Origin: an uncultured Faecalibacterium sp. | GTDB lineage: Bacteria; Bacillota; Clostridia; Oscillospirales; Ruminococcaceae | DNA: 16,015 nt | Direction of reading: 5' to 3' | NCBI GenBank assembly: GCA_934561555.1 | Contig: CAKTGQ010000035.1 | Location: 1 to 16,015, forward strand | Shown here: positions 1 through 7,734 of the stretch, piece after piece | How the letters are laid out: each line of letters starts with the position of its first letter | Numbering within the stretch: position 1 is the first letter of the stretch | Translations under genes and position numbers: made by a program | The notes under the pieces: generated by a model | Databases searched by the model: none | Told to the model about the DNA's origin: nothing | What the model saw: the letters and a program-made list of their open reading frames with translations, nothing else

Positions 1-2076
1 GACCGCTATATGGAGATCTGGAACCTCGTGTTCAGCCAGTTCGACGCCGACGGCAAGGGCCACTACGAGCGTCTGGCACGCCCCAACATTGATACCGGCA
101 TGGGCTTGGAGCGTCTGGCCTGCGTGATGCAGAACGTGGGCAACCTGTTCGAGGTGGATACCGTGCAGAGCGTGCTGCACCATGTGGAGCACATTGCAGG
201 CAAGACCTACAAGCAGGACCCCAAGACCGATATCTCCATCCGCGTCATCACCGACCATATCCGCAGCTGCACCTTTATGGTGTCTGACGGCATCCTGCCC
301 TCCAACGAGGGCCGCGGCTATGTGCTGCGCCGTCTGCTGCGCCGTGCCGCCCGCCATGGCCGGATGCTGGGCATCGACCATCCCTTCCTCGTGGATCTGG
401 TGGAGACCGTCATCCAGTCCAGCGAGTCCGCTTACCCCGAACTGCGCGAGCATGACGCCTATATCAAGAAGGTCATCGGCACCGAGGAAGCAAACTTTGC
501 CCGCACCATCGATGCCGGCATGAACATCCTGAACAACATGATCGACCGTCTGGAGAAGGCACACCAGAAGCTGCTGAGCGGCATGGATGTGTTCAAGCTG
601 AACGATACCTTCGGCTTCCCGCTGGATCTGACCAAGGAGATCGCTGCCGAGCAGGGCTTGGAGATCGACGAAAACGGCTTTCACGCAGAGATGAAGAAGC
701 AGAAGGAGCGTGCCCGTGCCGAGCGTCTGAAGAAGAACATCTCCGGCTGGAGCGAGGATCTGTTCGGTGCACTGGAAGCCGAGCCCACCGTCTTTACCGG
801 CTACGACACCCTGACCGACAAGGGCACCGTTGTGGCGCTGAGCGATGAAGAGACCCTGACCGATGCCATTGCCACCGACGAGGAGGCAAAGGACGGCGTG
901 CTGGTGGTGCTGGATAAGACCCCCTTCTACGCCGAGATGGGCGGTCAGGCTGCCGACCACGGCGTGCTGAACGGTGCCGAGTGCAGCCTGCGTGTGCTGG
1001 ACGTGAAAAAGACCCCCAAGGGCTACTACGTCCACACCTGCGTGCTGGAAAGCGGCATTGTGAAGGTGGGCGATGTGCTGACCGCACAGGTGGACAAGGA
1101 CTACCGCATGGCCATTGCCCGCAACCACACCGCTACCCACCTGCTGCAGGCTGCCCTGCGTGAGGTGCTGGGCGACCATGTGCATCAGGCTGGTTCCTAT
1201 CAGGATGCCTCCATCACCCACTTCGACTTTACCCACTTCAGCGCCGTGACCGCCGAGGAGCTGGCACGGGTGCAGAAGATCGTCAACGATAAGATCTTCG
1301 ATTCCATGAACGTCACCGTGCAGGAGATGCCGGTGGAGGAAGCCAAGAAGCTGGGCGCAATGGCTCTGTTTGGCGAAAAGTACGGCAAGGTGGTCCGCGT
1401 GGTGGATATCGAGGGCTGGTCTACCGAGTTCTGCGGCGGCACCCATGTCAAGAACACCGCCCAGATCGGCGGCTTCAAGATCGTCAGCGAGTCCTCTGTG
1501 GCTGCCGGCATCCGCCGTATCGAGGCTGTCACCGGCCGCAACCTGCTGATCCGTGCAAACCTGCAGGAGGCTATGCTGCATGATGTGGCAAACACCCTGA
1601 AGGCCAACAACGTGGCGGCACTGCCCGCCCGCGCCGAGGCTGTGATGGCTGAGAACAAGGCCATGAGCCGCGAGCTGGACGAGATGAAGGCCAAGATCGC
1701 CGCCTCCAAGGTGGACAGCCTGTTCGACAATGCTGAGGAAGCAGACGGCGTGAAGATCGCCTCTGCATACTTTACCGGTACCACCGGCGACACCCTGCGC
1801 GGTATGTGCGACAGCATCCGCGACAAGGCCGTGAACCCCGTGGTGGCTGTTCTGGTGGGCAAGGCCGAGGATAAGATCACCATGGCCGTTACCGTGAATA
1901 AGCTGGCACAGGAAAAGGGCCTCAAGGCCGGTGTGCTGGTCAAGGAGCTGTCCGCTATCGCAGGCGGCAAGGGCGGCGGCAAGCCGGACTTTGCAATGGC
2001 CGGTCTGAAGGACGAGACCAAGATCGACGAAGCACTGGCTGCTGTGAGCGCCATCGTCAAGAAGGCTCTGGGCTAA
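1..2076 (+). CDS. alaS: Alanyl-tRNA synthetase, 5' end outside the window
   Basis: Charges tRNA-Ala with alanine in the cytoplasm and hydrolyses mischarged Ser/Gly-tRNA-Ala. The reading frame is open from base 1, so the N-terminal part of the class II catalytic core is missing. The visible part starts in the conserved DRYMEIWNLVF segment, followed by NIDTGMGLERLA. The editing (AlaX-like) domain shows the zinc-ligand pair HTATH (codons at 1126-1140, visible residues 376-380) and the CGGTH motif near 1432-1446. The C-terminal DHHA1 domain carries the glycine-rich GGGKGGGKPDFAMAG segment close to the end. Codon use is strongly GC-ending, as expected for a highly expressed core gene. The frame is uninterrupted and ends at TAA 2074-2076. 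Identification is secure; only the start is unknown. Confidence 0.97.
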   Translation, partial: DRYMEIWNLVFSQFDADGKGHYERLARPNIDTGMGLERLACVMQNVGNLFEVDTVQSVLHHVEHIAGKTYKQDPKTDISIRVITDHIRSCTFMVSDGILPSNEGRGYVLRRLLRRAARHGRMLGIDHPFLVDLVETVIQSSESAYPELREHDAYIKKVIGTEEANFARTIDAGMNILNNMIDRLEKAHQKLLSGMDVFKLNDTFGFPLDLTKEIAAEQGLEIDENGFHAEMKKQKERARAERLKKNISGWSEDLFGALEAEPTVFTGYDTLTDKGTVVALSDEETLTDAIATDEEAKDGVLVVLDKTPFYAEMGGQAADHGVLNGAECSLRVLDVKKTPKGYYVHTCVLESGIVKVGDVLTAQVDKDYRMAIARNHTATHLLQAALREVLGDHVHQAGSYQDASITHFDFTHFSAVTAEELARVQKIVNDKIFDSMNVTVQEMPVEEAKKLGAMALFGEKYGKVVRVVDIEGWSTEFCGGTHVKNTAQIGGFKIVSESSVAAGIRRIEAVTGRNLLIRANLQEAMLHDVANTLKANNVAALPARAEAVMAENKAMSRELDEMKAKIAASKVDSLFDNAEEADGVKIASAYFTGTTGDTLRGMCDSIRDKAVNPVVAVLVGKAEDKITMAVTVNKLAQEKGLKAGVLVKELSAIAGGKGGGKPDFAMAGLKDETKIDEALAAVSAIVKKALG

Positions 2077-2095
2077 AAAGAATCTATGTCCCGTG

Positions 2096-2132
2096 CCCCG
2101 GTGCCGGATGCGCGCCGGGGCGGCGGGCTTTT
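2096..2132 (+). terminator. Possible weak terminator after alaS
   Basis: A 9-bp stem, CCCCGGTGC (2096-2104) with GCGCCGGGG (2112-2120), has one G-T wobble and a 7-nt loop. It is followed after 8 nt by only four T residues (2129-2132). The stem is strong, but the T tract is short and displaced, so it may only attenuate read-through into the HIT gene. Confidence 0.35.
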
Positions 2133-2158
2133 GTAGAAGCAGGAAGGAGTGTTCCCCC

Positions 2159-2491
2159 ATGGAAGATTGTCTGTTTTGCATGATCGCAGAGGGCAAGATC
2201 CCCTCTAAAAAGCTGTACGAGGATGACCAGGTGGTGGCATTCTACGACATCAACCCGCAGGCAAAGGTGCATTTCCTTGTGGTTCCCCGCAAGCACATCT
2301 CCTCTGCCGCTGCGCTGACCGAGGAGGATGGTGCTCTGCTGGGTCACATCTTCACCGTTATCGCAAAGCTGGCCAAGGAGCAGGGGCTGGAAAACGGCTA
2401 CCGAATCATCTCCAACGTGGGCGAGGACGCAGGCCAGACCGTGAAGCATCTGCATTTCCATGTTCTGGGCGGCGAAAAACTGCCTGTCTGA
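2159..2491 (+). CDS. HIT-family nucleotide-binding hydrolase (HinT-like)
   Basis: 110-residue histidine-triad protein. Members of this family bind nucleotides and hydrolyse nucleoside phosphoramidates or adenylates in the cytosol. The catalytic triad is seen as HLHFHVL (His97, His99, His101), and the N-terminal CLFC pair (Cys4, Cys7) is typical of the zinc-containing Firmicute branch. The central VVAFYDINPQAKVHFLVVPRKH segment is the family core. I chose ATG 2159 because AGGAAGGAG lies about 10 bases upstream and the protein then begins directly with the CxxC segment; the frame is open further upstream, but that part overlaps the candidate terminator. It is followed after 27 bases by the phosphoribosyltransferase, so the two are probably cotranscribed. 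Substrate cannot be told from sequence. Confidence 0.93.
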   Translation: MEDCLFCMIAEGKIPSKKLYEDDQVVAFYDINPQAKVHFLVVPRKHISSAAALTEEDGALLGHIFTVIAKLAKEQGLENGYRIISNVGEDAGQTVKHLHFHVLGGEKLPV

Positions 2492-2518
2492 TTCCAATAC
2501 GAAAGGGAGATTTTGATT

Positions 2519-3058
2519 ATGGCTGAAACTTATACCCTGCATGTTGCAGGCCTGACCCGTGAGCTGACCATCTGCAAGGTGAACGACCACATGGACATTG
2601 CCGCTTTTATCATGCTGGGTGATGCCGAGCTGACCGTGGCCGCTGCTGCGGAGCTGCTGAAAAAGTGCCCGGATTTTGATATCCTGCTCACCGCCGAGGC
2701 CAAGGGCATTCCGCTGGCACACGAGATGAGCCGCCAGAGCGGCAAGCCCTATATCTGCGCCCGCAAGGGTGTCAAGCTGTATATGCCGGACCCCGTGGTG
2801 GTGGAGGACCAGTCCATTACCACTGCCGGTAAGCAGAAGCTGGTCATCGACCGCAAGGAGCTGGAAAAGATGAACGGCAAGCGGGTGCTGGTGGTGGACG
2901 ATGTCATCTCCACCGGCGGCTCTCTGAAGGCGCTGGATTCGCTGGCTGAAAAGACCCAGTGCACCATCGTGGGTCAGGCTGCTGTTCTGGCCGAGGGCGA
3001 TGCTTCTGAGCGCAAGGATATCATCTTCCTTGAGCCGCTGCCCCTGTTCTTCCACTAA
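2519..3058 (+). CDS. Adenine phosphoribosyltransferase-like type I PRTase
   Basis: 179-residue type I phosphoribosyltransferase, expected to transfer a 5-phosphoribosyl group from PRPP to a purine-type base, or to act as a PRPP-sensing relative. The PRPP-binding signature VLVVDDVISTGGS is at residues 123-135. The N-terminal part has the APRT/XPRT-like arrangement, with DILLTAEAKGIPLAHEMSR around residues 54-72 and the ARKGVKLYM segment around 81-89. ATG 2519 is preceded by GAAAGGGAGA (2501-2510), and the TTG two codons earlier is less likely. It ends 6 bases before the comEC start, which suggests one transcript with the HIT gene. I do not give the symbol apt because the protein could be a paralogue with another substrate. 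Confidence 0.85.
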   Translation: MAETYTLHVAGLTRELTICKVNDHMDIAAFIMLGDAELTVAAAAELLKKCPDFDILLTAEAKGIPLAHEMSRQSGKPYICARKGVKLYMPDPVVVEDQSITTAGKQKLVIDRKELEKMNGKRVLVVDDVISTGGSLKALDSLAEKTQCTIVGQAAVLAEGDASERKDIIFLEPLPLFFH

Positions 3059-3064
3059 GCTGGG

Positions 3065-5188
3065 ATGCGCCGCCCACTCTGCGCGTTCTGCGCCGGAATG
3101 ATGGGCCTTAGTTTCCTGTGGATTTTTTTGCCGCAAACGGAGCTTTTTGTGCCGTTTGCGGCATTTTTTGTTGCCTTTTTGCTGTTGCTCTGCATCCCGG
3201 ATGGCAGCCGCAAGCTGGCGGTCTGCCTGTTGCTGGGTGCACTGGCTGGGTTTTGCGCGGTGTATACCACGAGCGCCCGACTGGAGCGCACCCGGACAGG
3301 CTATGCCGGGCGCACCGTGCTGCTGACTGCTGAGGTGGAGCGCGCGGACAGCAACTATTTTTCGGACACAGTAGACGCGACCCTGTGGGTGGAAAACGTG
3401 AACAACAGCCCGGCGGGTTTCCGCATGGCCTGTGCAGAGCTGCCCGCCTGCACGGCAGGGCAGCGGGTGCAGGGCTGGTTCACGCTGTCAGCACCGGATG
3501 AAGCAGAACGGACGGCACAGTACGCGGACGGCATCGCCTTGCAGGCAGAGCCGTTGGCAGAAAAGCCGCAGCTCACCGTGCTGGGCGAGAGCGGCAGCTT
3601 CCGTGCCCGCACCCACCGCTTGCAGCAAAAACTGAGCGTGAGCCTGCGCCGTGCCATGCACCGGGACACCGGCGGTGTGCTGGCGGCTATGACGGTAGGC
3701 GACCGCAGCGGCCTTTCGGCACAGCTGCGCAGCGCCTACCGGGGCGCAGGGCTTTACCATGTTCTGGTGGTCAGCGGTATGCACGTTTCCATTCTGTGTG
3801 GGGATATCCTCAGTGTACTGCTGCCCTACCGCTGGGAGCAGAGCTACCGCAGCCGCAGACGGCGCACGGTCTGGAAAAGCCTGCTGGCGCTGGTGCTGAT
3901 GGGTGTGACCGGCTTTACACCCTCGGTGCGCCGCGCTGCCGTGGCAGTGTGGGTCAGCGCCTTGGGCGTGTGGGTGTGGGGACCACCGGACGCTCTCACC
4001 TCGCTGGCGGCGGCAGGTATCCTGATGACTGCCGCCAACAGCTATGCGGTGTGGGATATCGGCTTTGAGCTTTCCTTTGCGGCAGTGGTGGGCACGGTGG
4101 CGGGCAACGCCTGCATCCGCCGGATGCGGGACGCCCACGACAGGCGCTTCTGGGTCAAAGCAGGGGAAAATCTGCAAAAGCCGGTCAGGCGCCCGTGGTT
4201 CAACAGGCTGCCGGAGCGTTTGCAGGGTCTTGCAGAGAGTGCCTGTATTGCTGCCTGTGCCTCGGCGGCTACCTTCCCGGTGTTGGTGCTGCGGGGCTTG
4301 AGCGTCAGCGCATGGGCGGTGGTTTCCAGCATCGCGGTGCTGTGGATGGTGCAGCCGCTGCTTTTGTTGGGGCTGACAGTAGCCTTTGTGGGACTGGTGC
4401 CGTGGCTGGCACCGGTGCACGGGGTGCTTTCCCGGGCGGCAGACCTGCTCACAGGCCTATTGAACGGCTGGGCAGTCTGGCTCAGCACAAAGCCCGGGGC
4501 GTCCATCTACTTTGACACCGCCTACGCGGCGCTGGTCTGTCTGCTGCTGTGCGGGCTTGGGGTGCTGGCCTTCCGCTGGCGGGTGCGTCTGCGGGTGGCT
4601 CTGCCGGGCATTTTGCTGGTAGCAGCGGTGGGCATCGGGCTGGGGAACGCCCTCAGCCGGGACGTGGTGCACATCGACCTTGTGGGCAGCGCACAGGCTC
4701 CTGCGGTGGTGGTTGCCCAGAACGACCGGGCGGTGGTGTTGTTCCGGGGCGGCAGTGCCGCCCAGCGTGCGGTGGAAAATCAGCTGGTGCGGCGGGGCGT
4801 GCGCACCGTGGAGCTGGTGGTAGACCTGCGCATGAACGCAAAAACCGCCTGTACCCTGCCTGCGCAGCAGGGCATCCGGGCAGAGCGCCTGCCAGTCAAT
4901 ACCAGCCGCAAGCTGCGCTGCACCCCGGCGGCGGTGGAGCTGCTGCGCACCCGGGAAGGGTGTCTTGTGCGGCTGAGCATCGGCAACCGGCAGTTTGTGA
5001 CCTTAAGCGGCAGGGCAGAACTGGCGCAGCCGCTGCAAACGGAGTGGCTGATTGCAACACCGAAAAAGCCGGAGACGGTGCAGTACCAAAAACTGCTGGC
5101 GCTGCGCAGTTACAGCTGGATGGCACCGGAAACGCAGTACACCGCTTCCCTCAGCCTGCGCCGCACCGGCGGTGAAAAGCTTGCGTGA
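3065..5188 (+). CDS. comEC: ComEC/Rec2-type DNA-uptake membrane protein with degenerate C-terminal domain
   Basis: 707-residue polytopic membrane protein of the ComEC family, which forms the channel carrying single-stranded DNA across the cytoplasmic membrane in transformation. Two or three hydrophobic helices open the protein (residues about 8-65). An OB-fold-like DUF4131 region follows (about 80-190), then the Competence domain with GLYHVLVVSGMHVSIL (Gly229-Leu244, equivalent to the usual SHLLAISGLH motif) and many membrane segments to about residue 525. The last about 170 residues begin VVHIDLVG and align in layout with the ComEC metallo-beta-lactamase domain, but the HxHxDH metal-binding motif is absent: VELVVDLRMNAKT stands where LLVLTHPDADH is expected. 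The start at 3065 has only a weak ribosome site (GGG), but MRRPL is a usual ComEC N-terminus. Confidence 0.9.
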   Translation: MRRPLCAFCAGMMGLSFLWIFLPQTELFVPFAAFFVAFLLLLCIPDGSRKLAVCLLLGALAGFCAVYTTSARLERTRTGYAGRTVLLTAEVERADSNYFSDTVDATLWVENVNNSPAGFRMACAELPACTAGQRVQGWFTLSAPDEAERTAQYADGIALQAEPLAEKPQLTVLGESGSFRARTHRLQQKLSVSLRRAMHRDTGGVLAAMTVGDRSGLSAQLRSAYRGAGLYHVLVVSGMHVSILCGDILSVLLPYRWEQSYRSRRRRTVWKSLLALVLMGVTGFTPSVRRAAVAVWVSALGVWVWGPPDALTSLAAAGILMTAANSYAVWDIGFELSFAAVVGTVAGNACIRRMRDAHDRRFWVKAGENLQKPVRRPWFNRLPERLQGLAESACIAACASAATFPVLVLRGLSVSAWAVVSSIAVLWMVQPLLLLGLTVAFVGLVPWLAPVHGVLSRAADLLTGLLNGWAVWLSTKPGASIYFDTAYAALVCLLLCGLGVLAFRWRVRLRVALPGILLVAAVGIGLGNALSRDVVHIDLVGSAQAPAVVVAQNDRAVVLFRGGSAAQRAVENQLVRRGVRTVELVVDLRMNAKTACTLPAQQGIRAERLPVNTSRKLRCTPAAVELLRTREGCLVRLSIGNRQFVTLSGRAELAQPLQTEWLIATPKKPETVQYQKLLALRSYSWMAPETQYTASLSLRRTGGEKLA

Positions 5189-5192
5189 TGCT

Positions 5193-5220
5193 TTGCAATC
5201 CGTGCCGAGTGTGGTACAAT
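5193..5220 (+). promoter_or_regulatory. Sigma-70-type promoter for holA
   Basis: TTGCAA (5193-5198) and TACAAT (5215-5220) are separated by 16 bases, and the -10 is extended by TGG (TGGTACAAT). It lies directly after the comEC stop and 37 bases before the holA start, so holA and the following Toprim gene can be transcribed independently of comEC. Confidence 0.65.
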
Positions 5221-5256
5221 ACAAGGAGCATTTTATAACAGGAAAGGGGCATTTGC

Positions 5257-6285
5257 ATGGCCACGGAAGCAAAACTCCGGCAGCTGGCCGACAAGGGCTG
5301 CCCGGTCTACTATTTTTATTCCAGCGAGCAGTATCTGGTGCGGCAGGCAGTGGCGGCGGCGGTGCGGGTGCTGTCGGCAGACAGCGACGAGGATGCCACC
5401 ATCCTGGACGGCGCTGCCCCGGAGCTGGAACAGCTCATCATGGCGGCGGGTACCATCTCGTTTTTTGGTACCCGGCGTGTGGTGGTGCTGCCGGAAATAG
5501 ATCCCGCCGCCTATGGCAGCAAGGACTTGGACGAGCTGTGCAGCACCCTTTCCAGCTTGGAAAACGCCGTGGCGGTGCTGGGTAGTGTGTTCCCGCTGGA
5601 GCGCAGCAAGCTCAAGCTGGGCAAGCAGGCGCAAAAGCTGCAAGCCCAGTGCAAGGCCATCGGCTACACCGAGGAGCTGGCAAAGCCACGCCCCTTTGAA
5701 CTGAAAAACTTGATGATGGAGCGTGCAAAGGCGCAGGGCGCAGCCCTGCCGGACGGTGCCGCCACCGCATTATTGGAGCGCTGCGGCGAGGACCCGTTTC
5801 TGCTGGAAAATGAGGTGGATAAGCTCTGTGCGCTGTCCGGCTACCAGACCGTGAGCGCCTCCATGGTGGCAGAGATGGGCACGGTAAGCCTTGAAGCGGA
5901 CGTGTTCGAGATGATTCGCATGATCACTGCCAAAAACGCCACCGGAGCCTGCAAAAAGCTGCAGACCCTGCTGCGGCTGCAGCAGGAGCCTATCGCCATT
6001 ACGGCGGCGATGATCGGCAGTTATGTGGATCTGTACCGGGTCAAGCTCGGGGCAGCAAAGCGGAAAAATTACAGTGCAGTGCACAAAGATTTTGGCTATA
6101 AGGGCAGCGACTACCGGCTGAAGCGCTCGGCAGAGACCGCCGCCCACTACACCCTGCCCCAGCTGGAAGCCTGCCTGCAGGTACTGCTGGAGCTGGACCA
6201 GAGCCTGAAAAGCCAGCCTGTGGCGGCGCAGACACTGCTGGAAACAGCCCTGTGCCGTTTGGCGCTGGCGGGGAGCGGAAGATGA
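5257..6285 (+). CDS. holA: DNA polymerase III delta subunit
   Basis: 342-residue clamp-loader subunit that opens the beta sliding clamp during replication. The N-terminus (CPVYYFYSSEQYLVRQAV) is the usual delta-subunit opening, a degenerate AAA+ nucleotide-binding fold without a working Walker A. The middle contains the conserved pattern GEDPFLLENEVDKLCAL (residues about 172-188). The C-terminal helical collar region ends with the typical LKSQPVAAQTLLETALCRLA segment. Length matches the family. ATG 5257 follows AGGAAAGGGG by 8-9 bases. A good promoter lies just upstream. The stop codon overlaps the start of the next gene (ATGA), indicating translational coupling with the RNase M5-like gene. 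Confidence 0.93.
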   Translation: MATEAKLRQLADKGCPVYYFYSSEQYLVRQAVAAAVRVLSADSDEDATILDGAAPELEQLIMAAGTISFFGTRRVVVLPEIDPAAYGSKDLDELCSTLSSLENAVAVLGSVFPLERSKLKLGKQAQKLQAQCKAIGYTEELAKPRPFELKNLMMERAKAQGAALPDGAATALLERCGEDPFLLENEVDKLCALSGYQTVSASMVAEMGTVSLEADVFEMIRMITAKNATGACKKLQTLLRLQQEPIAITAAMIGSYVDLYRVKLGAAKRKNYSAVHKDFGYKGSDYRLKRSAETAAHYTLPQLEACLQVLLELDQSLKSQPVAAQTLLETALCRLALAGSGR

Positions 6286-6896
6286 TGCAAAGCGAGATGA
6301 TCCATACCGACCGGGTGCTGATCGTGGAGGGCAAGTACGATGCCGTCCGTCTGGCGCACCTGACCGATGCCATGATCCTGCTGACAGACGGTTTTGGCAT
6401 TTATAAAGACAAACAGCGCCAGCAGCTGTTCCGGGCGCTGGCGCAGAAAAACGGTCTGATCTTGCTCACGGATTCGGACGCGGCAGGCTTCCGCATCCGC
6501 AATTACATCACCAACATGGTGGGTGCGCAGAATGTGGTGCAGGCTTATGTGCCCGCCATCCACGGCAAGGAAAAGCGCAAGGCACAGCCCGGCAAGGAGG
6601 GCCTGCTGGGGGTAGAGGGCGTGGATGACGCCCTTGTGCGGCAGGCTCTGCTGGACGCCCTAGGCGCAGAGGCCGGAGCCGCGCCGGTGCGCCCGGCGGG
6701 GCGGCAGATCACCTACACCGACCTGTACGAGTGGGGGCTTTCCGGCAAGCCCGGCAGCGCCGAGCGCAAGGCCAGACTCTTGAATGCGCTGGGGCTGCCG
6801 CCGCGCCTTTCCAAAAAAGAACTGGTGGAGGCTTTCAACCGACTATATACTTTTGAACAACTGGACGAATTGCAGTCGAAAATTTTGCAGGAGTGA
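6282..6896 (+). CDS. RNase M5-like Toprim protein
   Basis: 204-residue protein with an N-terminal Toprim domain and a C-terminal DUF4093-type region. RNase M5 of Firmicutes matures 5S rRNA. The Toprim acidic residues are visible: VEG (Glu16) and TDSDAAG (Asp64, Asp66). KGKEGLLGVEG-like sequence follows around residues 105-113, and a C-terminal DLYEWGLSGKPGSAERKARL segment resembles the M5 C-terminal domain. I chose ATG 6282 because it overlaps the holA stop and follows GGGGAGCGG; ATG 6285 is possible. Downstream, AAAAAC (6897-6902) and GTTTTT (6908-6913) make a small A/T stem between this gene and the convergent sigma gene, which may act as a weak two-way terminator. The symbol rnmV is plausible, but this Clostridial branch is divergent, so I leave it out. 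Confidence 0.8.
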   Translation: MMQSEMIHTDRVLIVEGKYDAVRLAHLTDAMILLTDGFGIYKDKQRQQLFRALAQKNGLILLTDSDAAGFRIRNYITNMVGAQNVVQAYVPAIHGKEKRKAQPGKEGLLGVEGVDDALVRQALLDALGAEAGAAPVRPAGRQITYTDLYEWGLSGKPGSAERKARLLNALGLPPRLSKKELVEAFNRLYTFEQLDELQSKILQE

Positions 6897-6901
6897 AAAA
6901 A

Positions 6902-7585
6902 CTAGCTGTTTTTGCCCCACGCTTGCCGCAGCAGTTCCAGCGCGTGGGTCTCTAACCGGGAAACATAGCTGCGGCTGATGCCCAGCAGCCCGGCGGTCTC
7001 CAGCTGGGTCAGGGGCGGCTGCCCGGCTAGCCCGTACCGCAGCAGTAAAATCTGCCGCTCCCGGGCGGGCAGAGTGTCCAGCAGCTGCCGCAGCCGCCGG
7101 ACATCCTCCTGCCGCTCACAGCTGTCCTCCATGCAAAAGCCGTCCTGTATCACGTCCGCTAAGGTCAGCGCCGAGTCTCCGTCTGCCTCCAAGGCTTCCT
7201 GCAGGGAGACGGTCTGTCCGCTTTTGCGCTCCCGCCGGAACTGCATGCGGATCTCGTTTTCAATGCAGCGGCTGGCATAGGTGGAAAACCGCGCCTTGCG
7301 GGTAGCATCAAAGGTATCTACCGCTTTCATCAGTCCGATAGTGCCGATGGAAACAAGGTCCTCTTGGTCGCCCGGCAGGGCGTAATATTTTTTTGCGATG
7401 TGCGCCACCAGCCGCAGATTGTGGCGGATCAGCTTTTCCCGGGCAGAGGTATCCCCGGCGCGTAGGGCGCTGAAAGCGGCGGCTTCTTCCCGGGCTGTGA
7501 GCGGACGCGGAAAGCAGCCGCTTTCCAGATGGAGCGCCAGAAACAGAAATTTTGTGGCGAAAAATTGCAGTAAGGTCAGCAGCAC
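6902..7585 (-). CDS. sigK: SigK-type sporulation sigma factor
   Basis: 227-residue sigma-70 family protein that directs RNA polymerase to a special promoter set; SigK is the late mother-cell factor in spore formers. Region 2 reads HNLRLVAHIAKKYYALPGDQ, then DLVSIGTIGLMKAVDTFD and FSTYASRCIENEIRM. Region 4 ends with LETAGLLGISRSYVSRLETHAL, which matches SigK closely. The N-terminus (LLTLLQFFATKFLFLALHL before FPRPL) resembles the hydrophobic pro-sequence of pro-SigK. I chose the GTG at 7585 because GGGAGGGA lies 6 bases upstream and the length then matches SigK. The ATG at 7606 is in frame but has no ribosome site. A TACAAT -10-like hexamer (7621-7616, minus strand) could serve it, though no good -35 is seen. 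Whether sporulation occurs in this host cannot be told here. Confidence 0.85.
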   Translation of the reverse strand: MLLTLLQFFATKFLFLALHLESGCFPRPLTAREEAAAFSALRAGDTSAREKLIRHNLRLVAHIAKKYYALPGDQEDLVSIGTIGLMKAVDTFDATRKARFSTYASRCIENEIRMQFRRERKSGQTVSLQEALEADGDSALTLADVIQDGFCMEDSCERQEDVRRLRQLLDTLPARERQILLLRYGLAGQPPLTQLETAGLLGISRSYVSRLETHALELLRQAWGKNS

Positions 7586-7670
7586 ACGATATCCCTCCCG
7601 GTACATAGTTGTTAGATTGTATGAGCCGGGGCGCGGATAGTTGCCGGAGAAGCCTTTTGTGCGCAGAAGC

Positions 7671-7699
7671 TTTTCCGCCGGGGGAAAGCGTGGTATACT
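7671..7699 (+). promoter_or_regulatory. Extended -10 promoter for the deaminase-like gene
   Basis: TGG-TATACT (TATACT at 7694-7699) is a good extended -10. The -35 position 17 bases upstream reads TTTTCC (7671-7676), which is weak. A dyad, GCTTTTCC (7669-7676) with GGGAAAGC (7682-7689), overlaps the -35 and spacer and could be an operator. Confidence 0.55.
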
Positions 7700-7734
7700 G
7701 AGGGGGAACTCGGAATTTGTGGAGGGAAAATCAA

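Noticed and set aside
1200..2060. 286-codon open frame on the minus strand inside alaS
   Set aside because: Lies wholly opposite a secure GC-rich gene; long antisense frames are expected from its codon bias, there is no ribosome site, and no recognisable domain.
2084..3136. 350-codon open frame on the minus strand over the HIT and PRTase genes
   Set aside because: Both plus-strand genes have clear motifs and ribosome sites; the antisense translation shows no family features.
3488..4420. 310-codon minus-strand frame inside comEC
   Set aside because: Composition is His/Gln/Arg-rich shadow coding of a GC-rich membrane protein; no plausible function.
6902..7734. tRNA gene or integrase attachment site at the core/element border
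   Set aside because: No cloverleaf-like sequence or CCA-ended gene seen, and no repeat matching the right side of the window, so no att site can be named.
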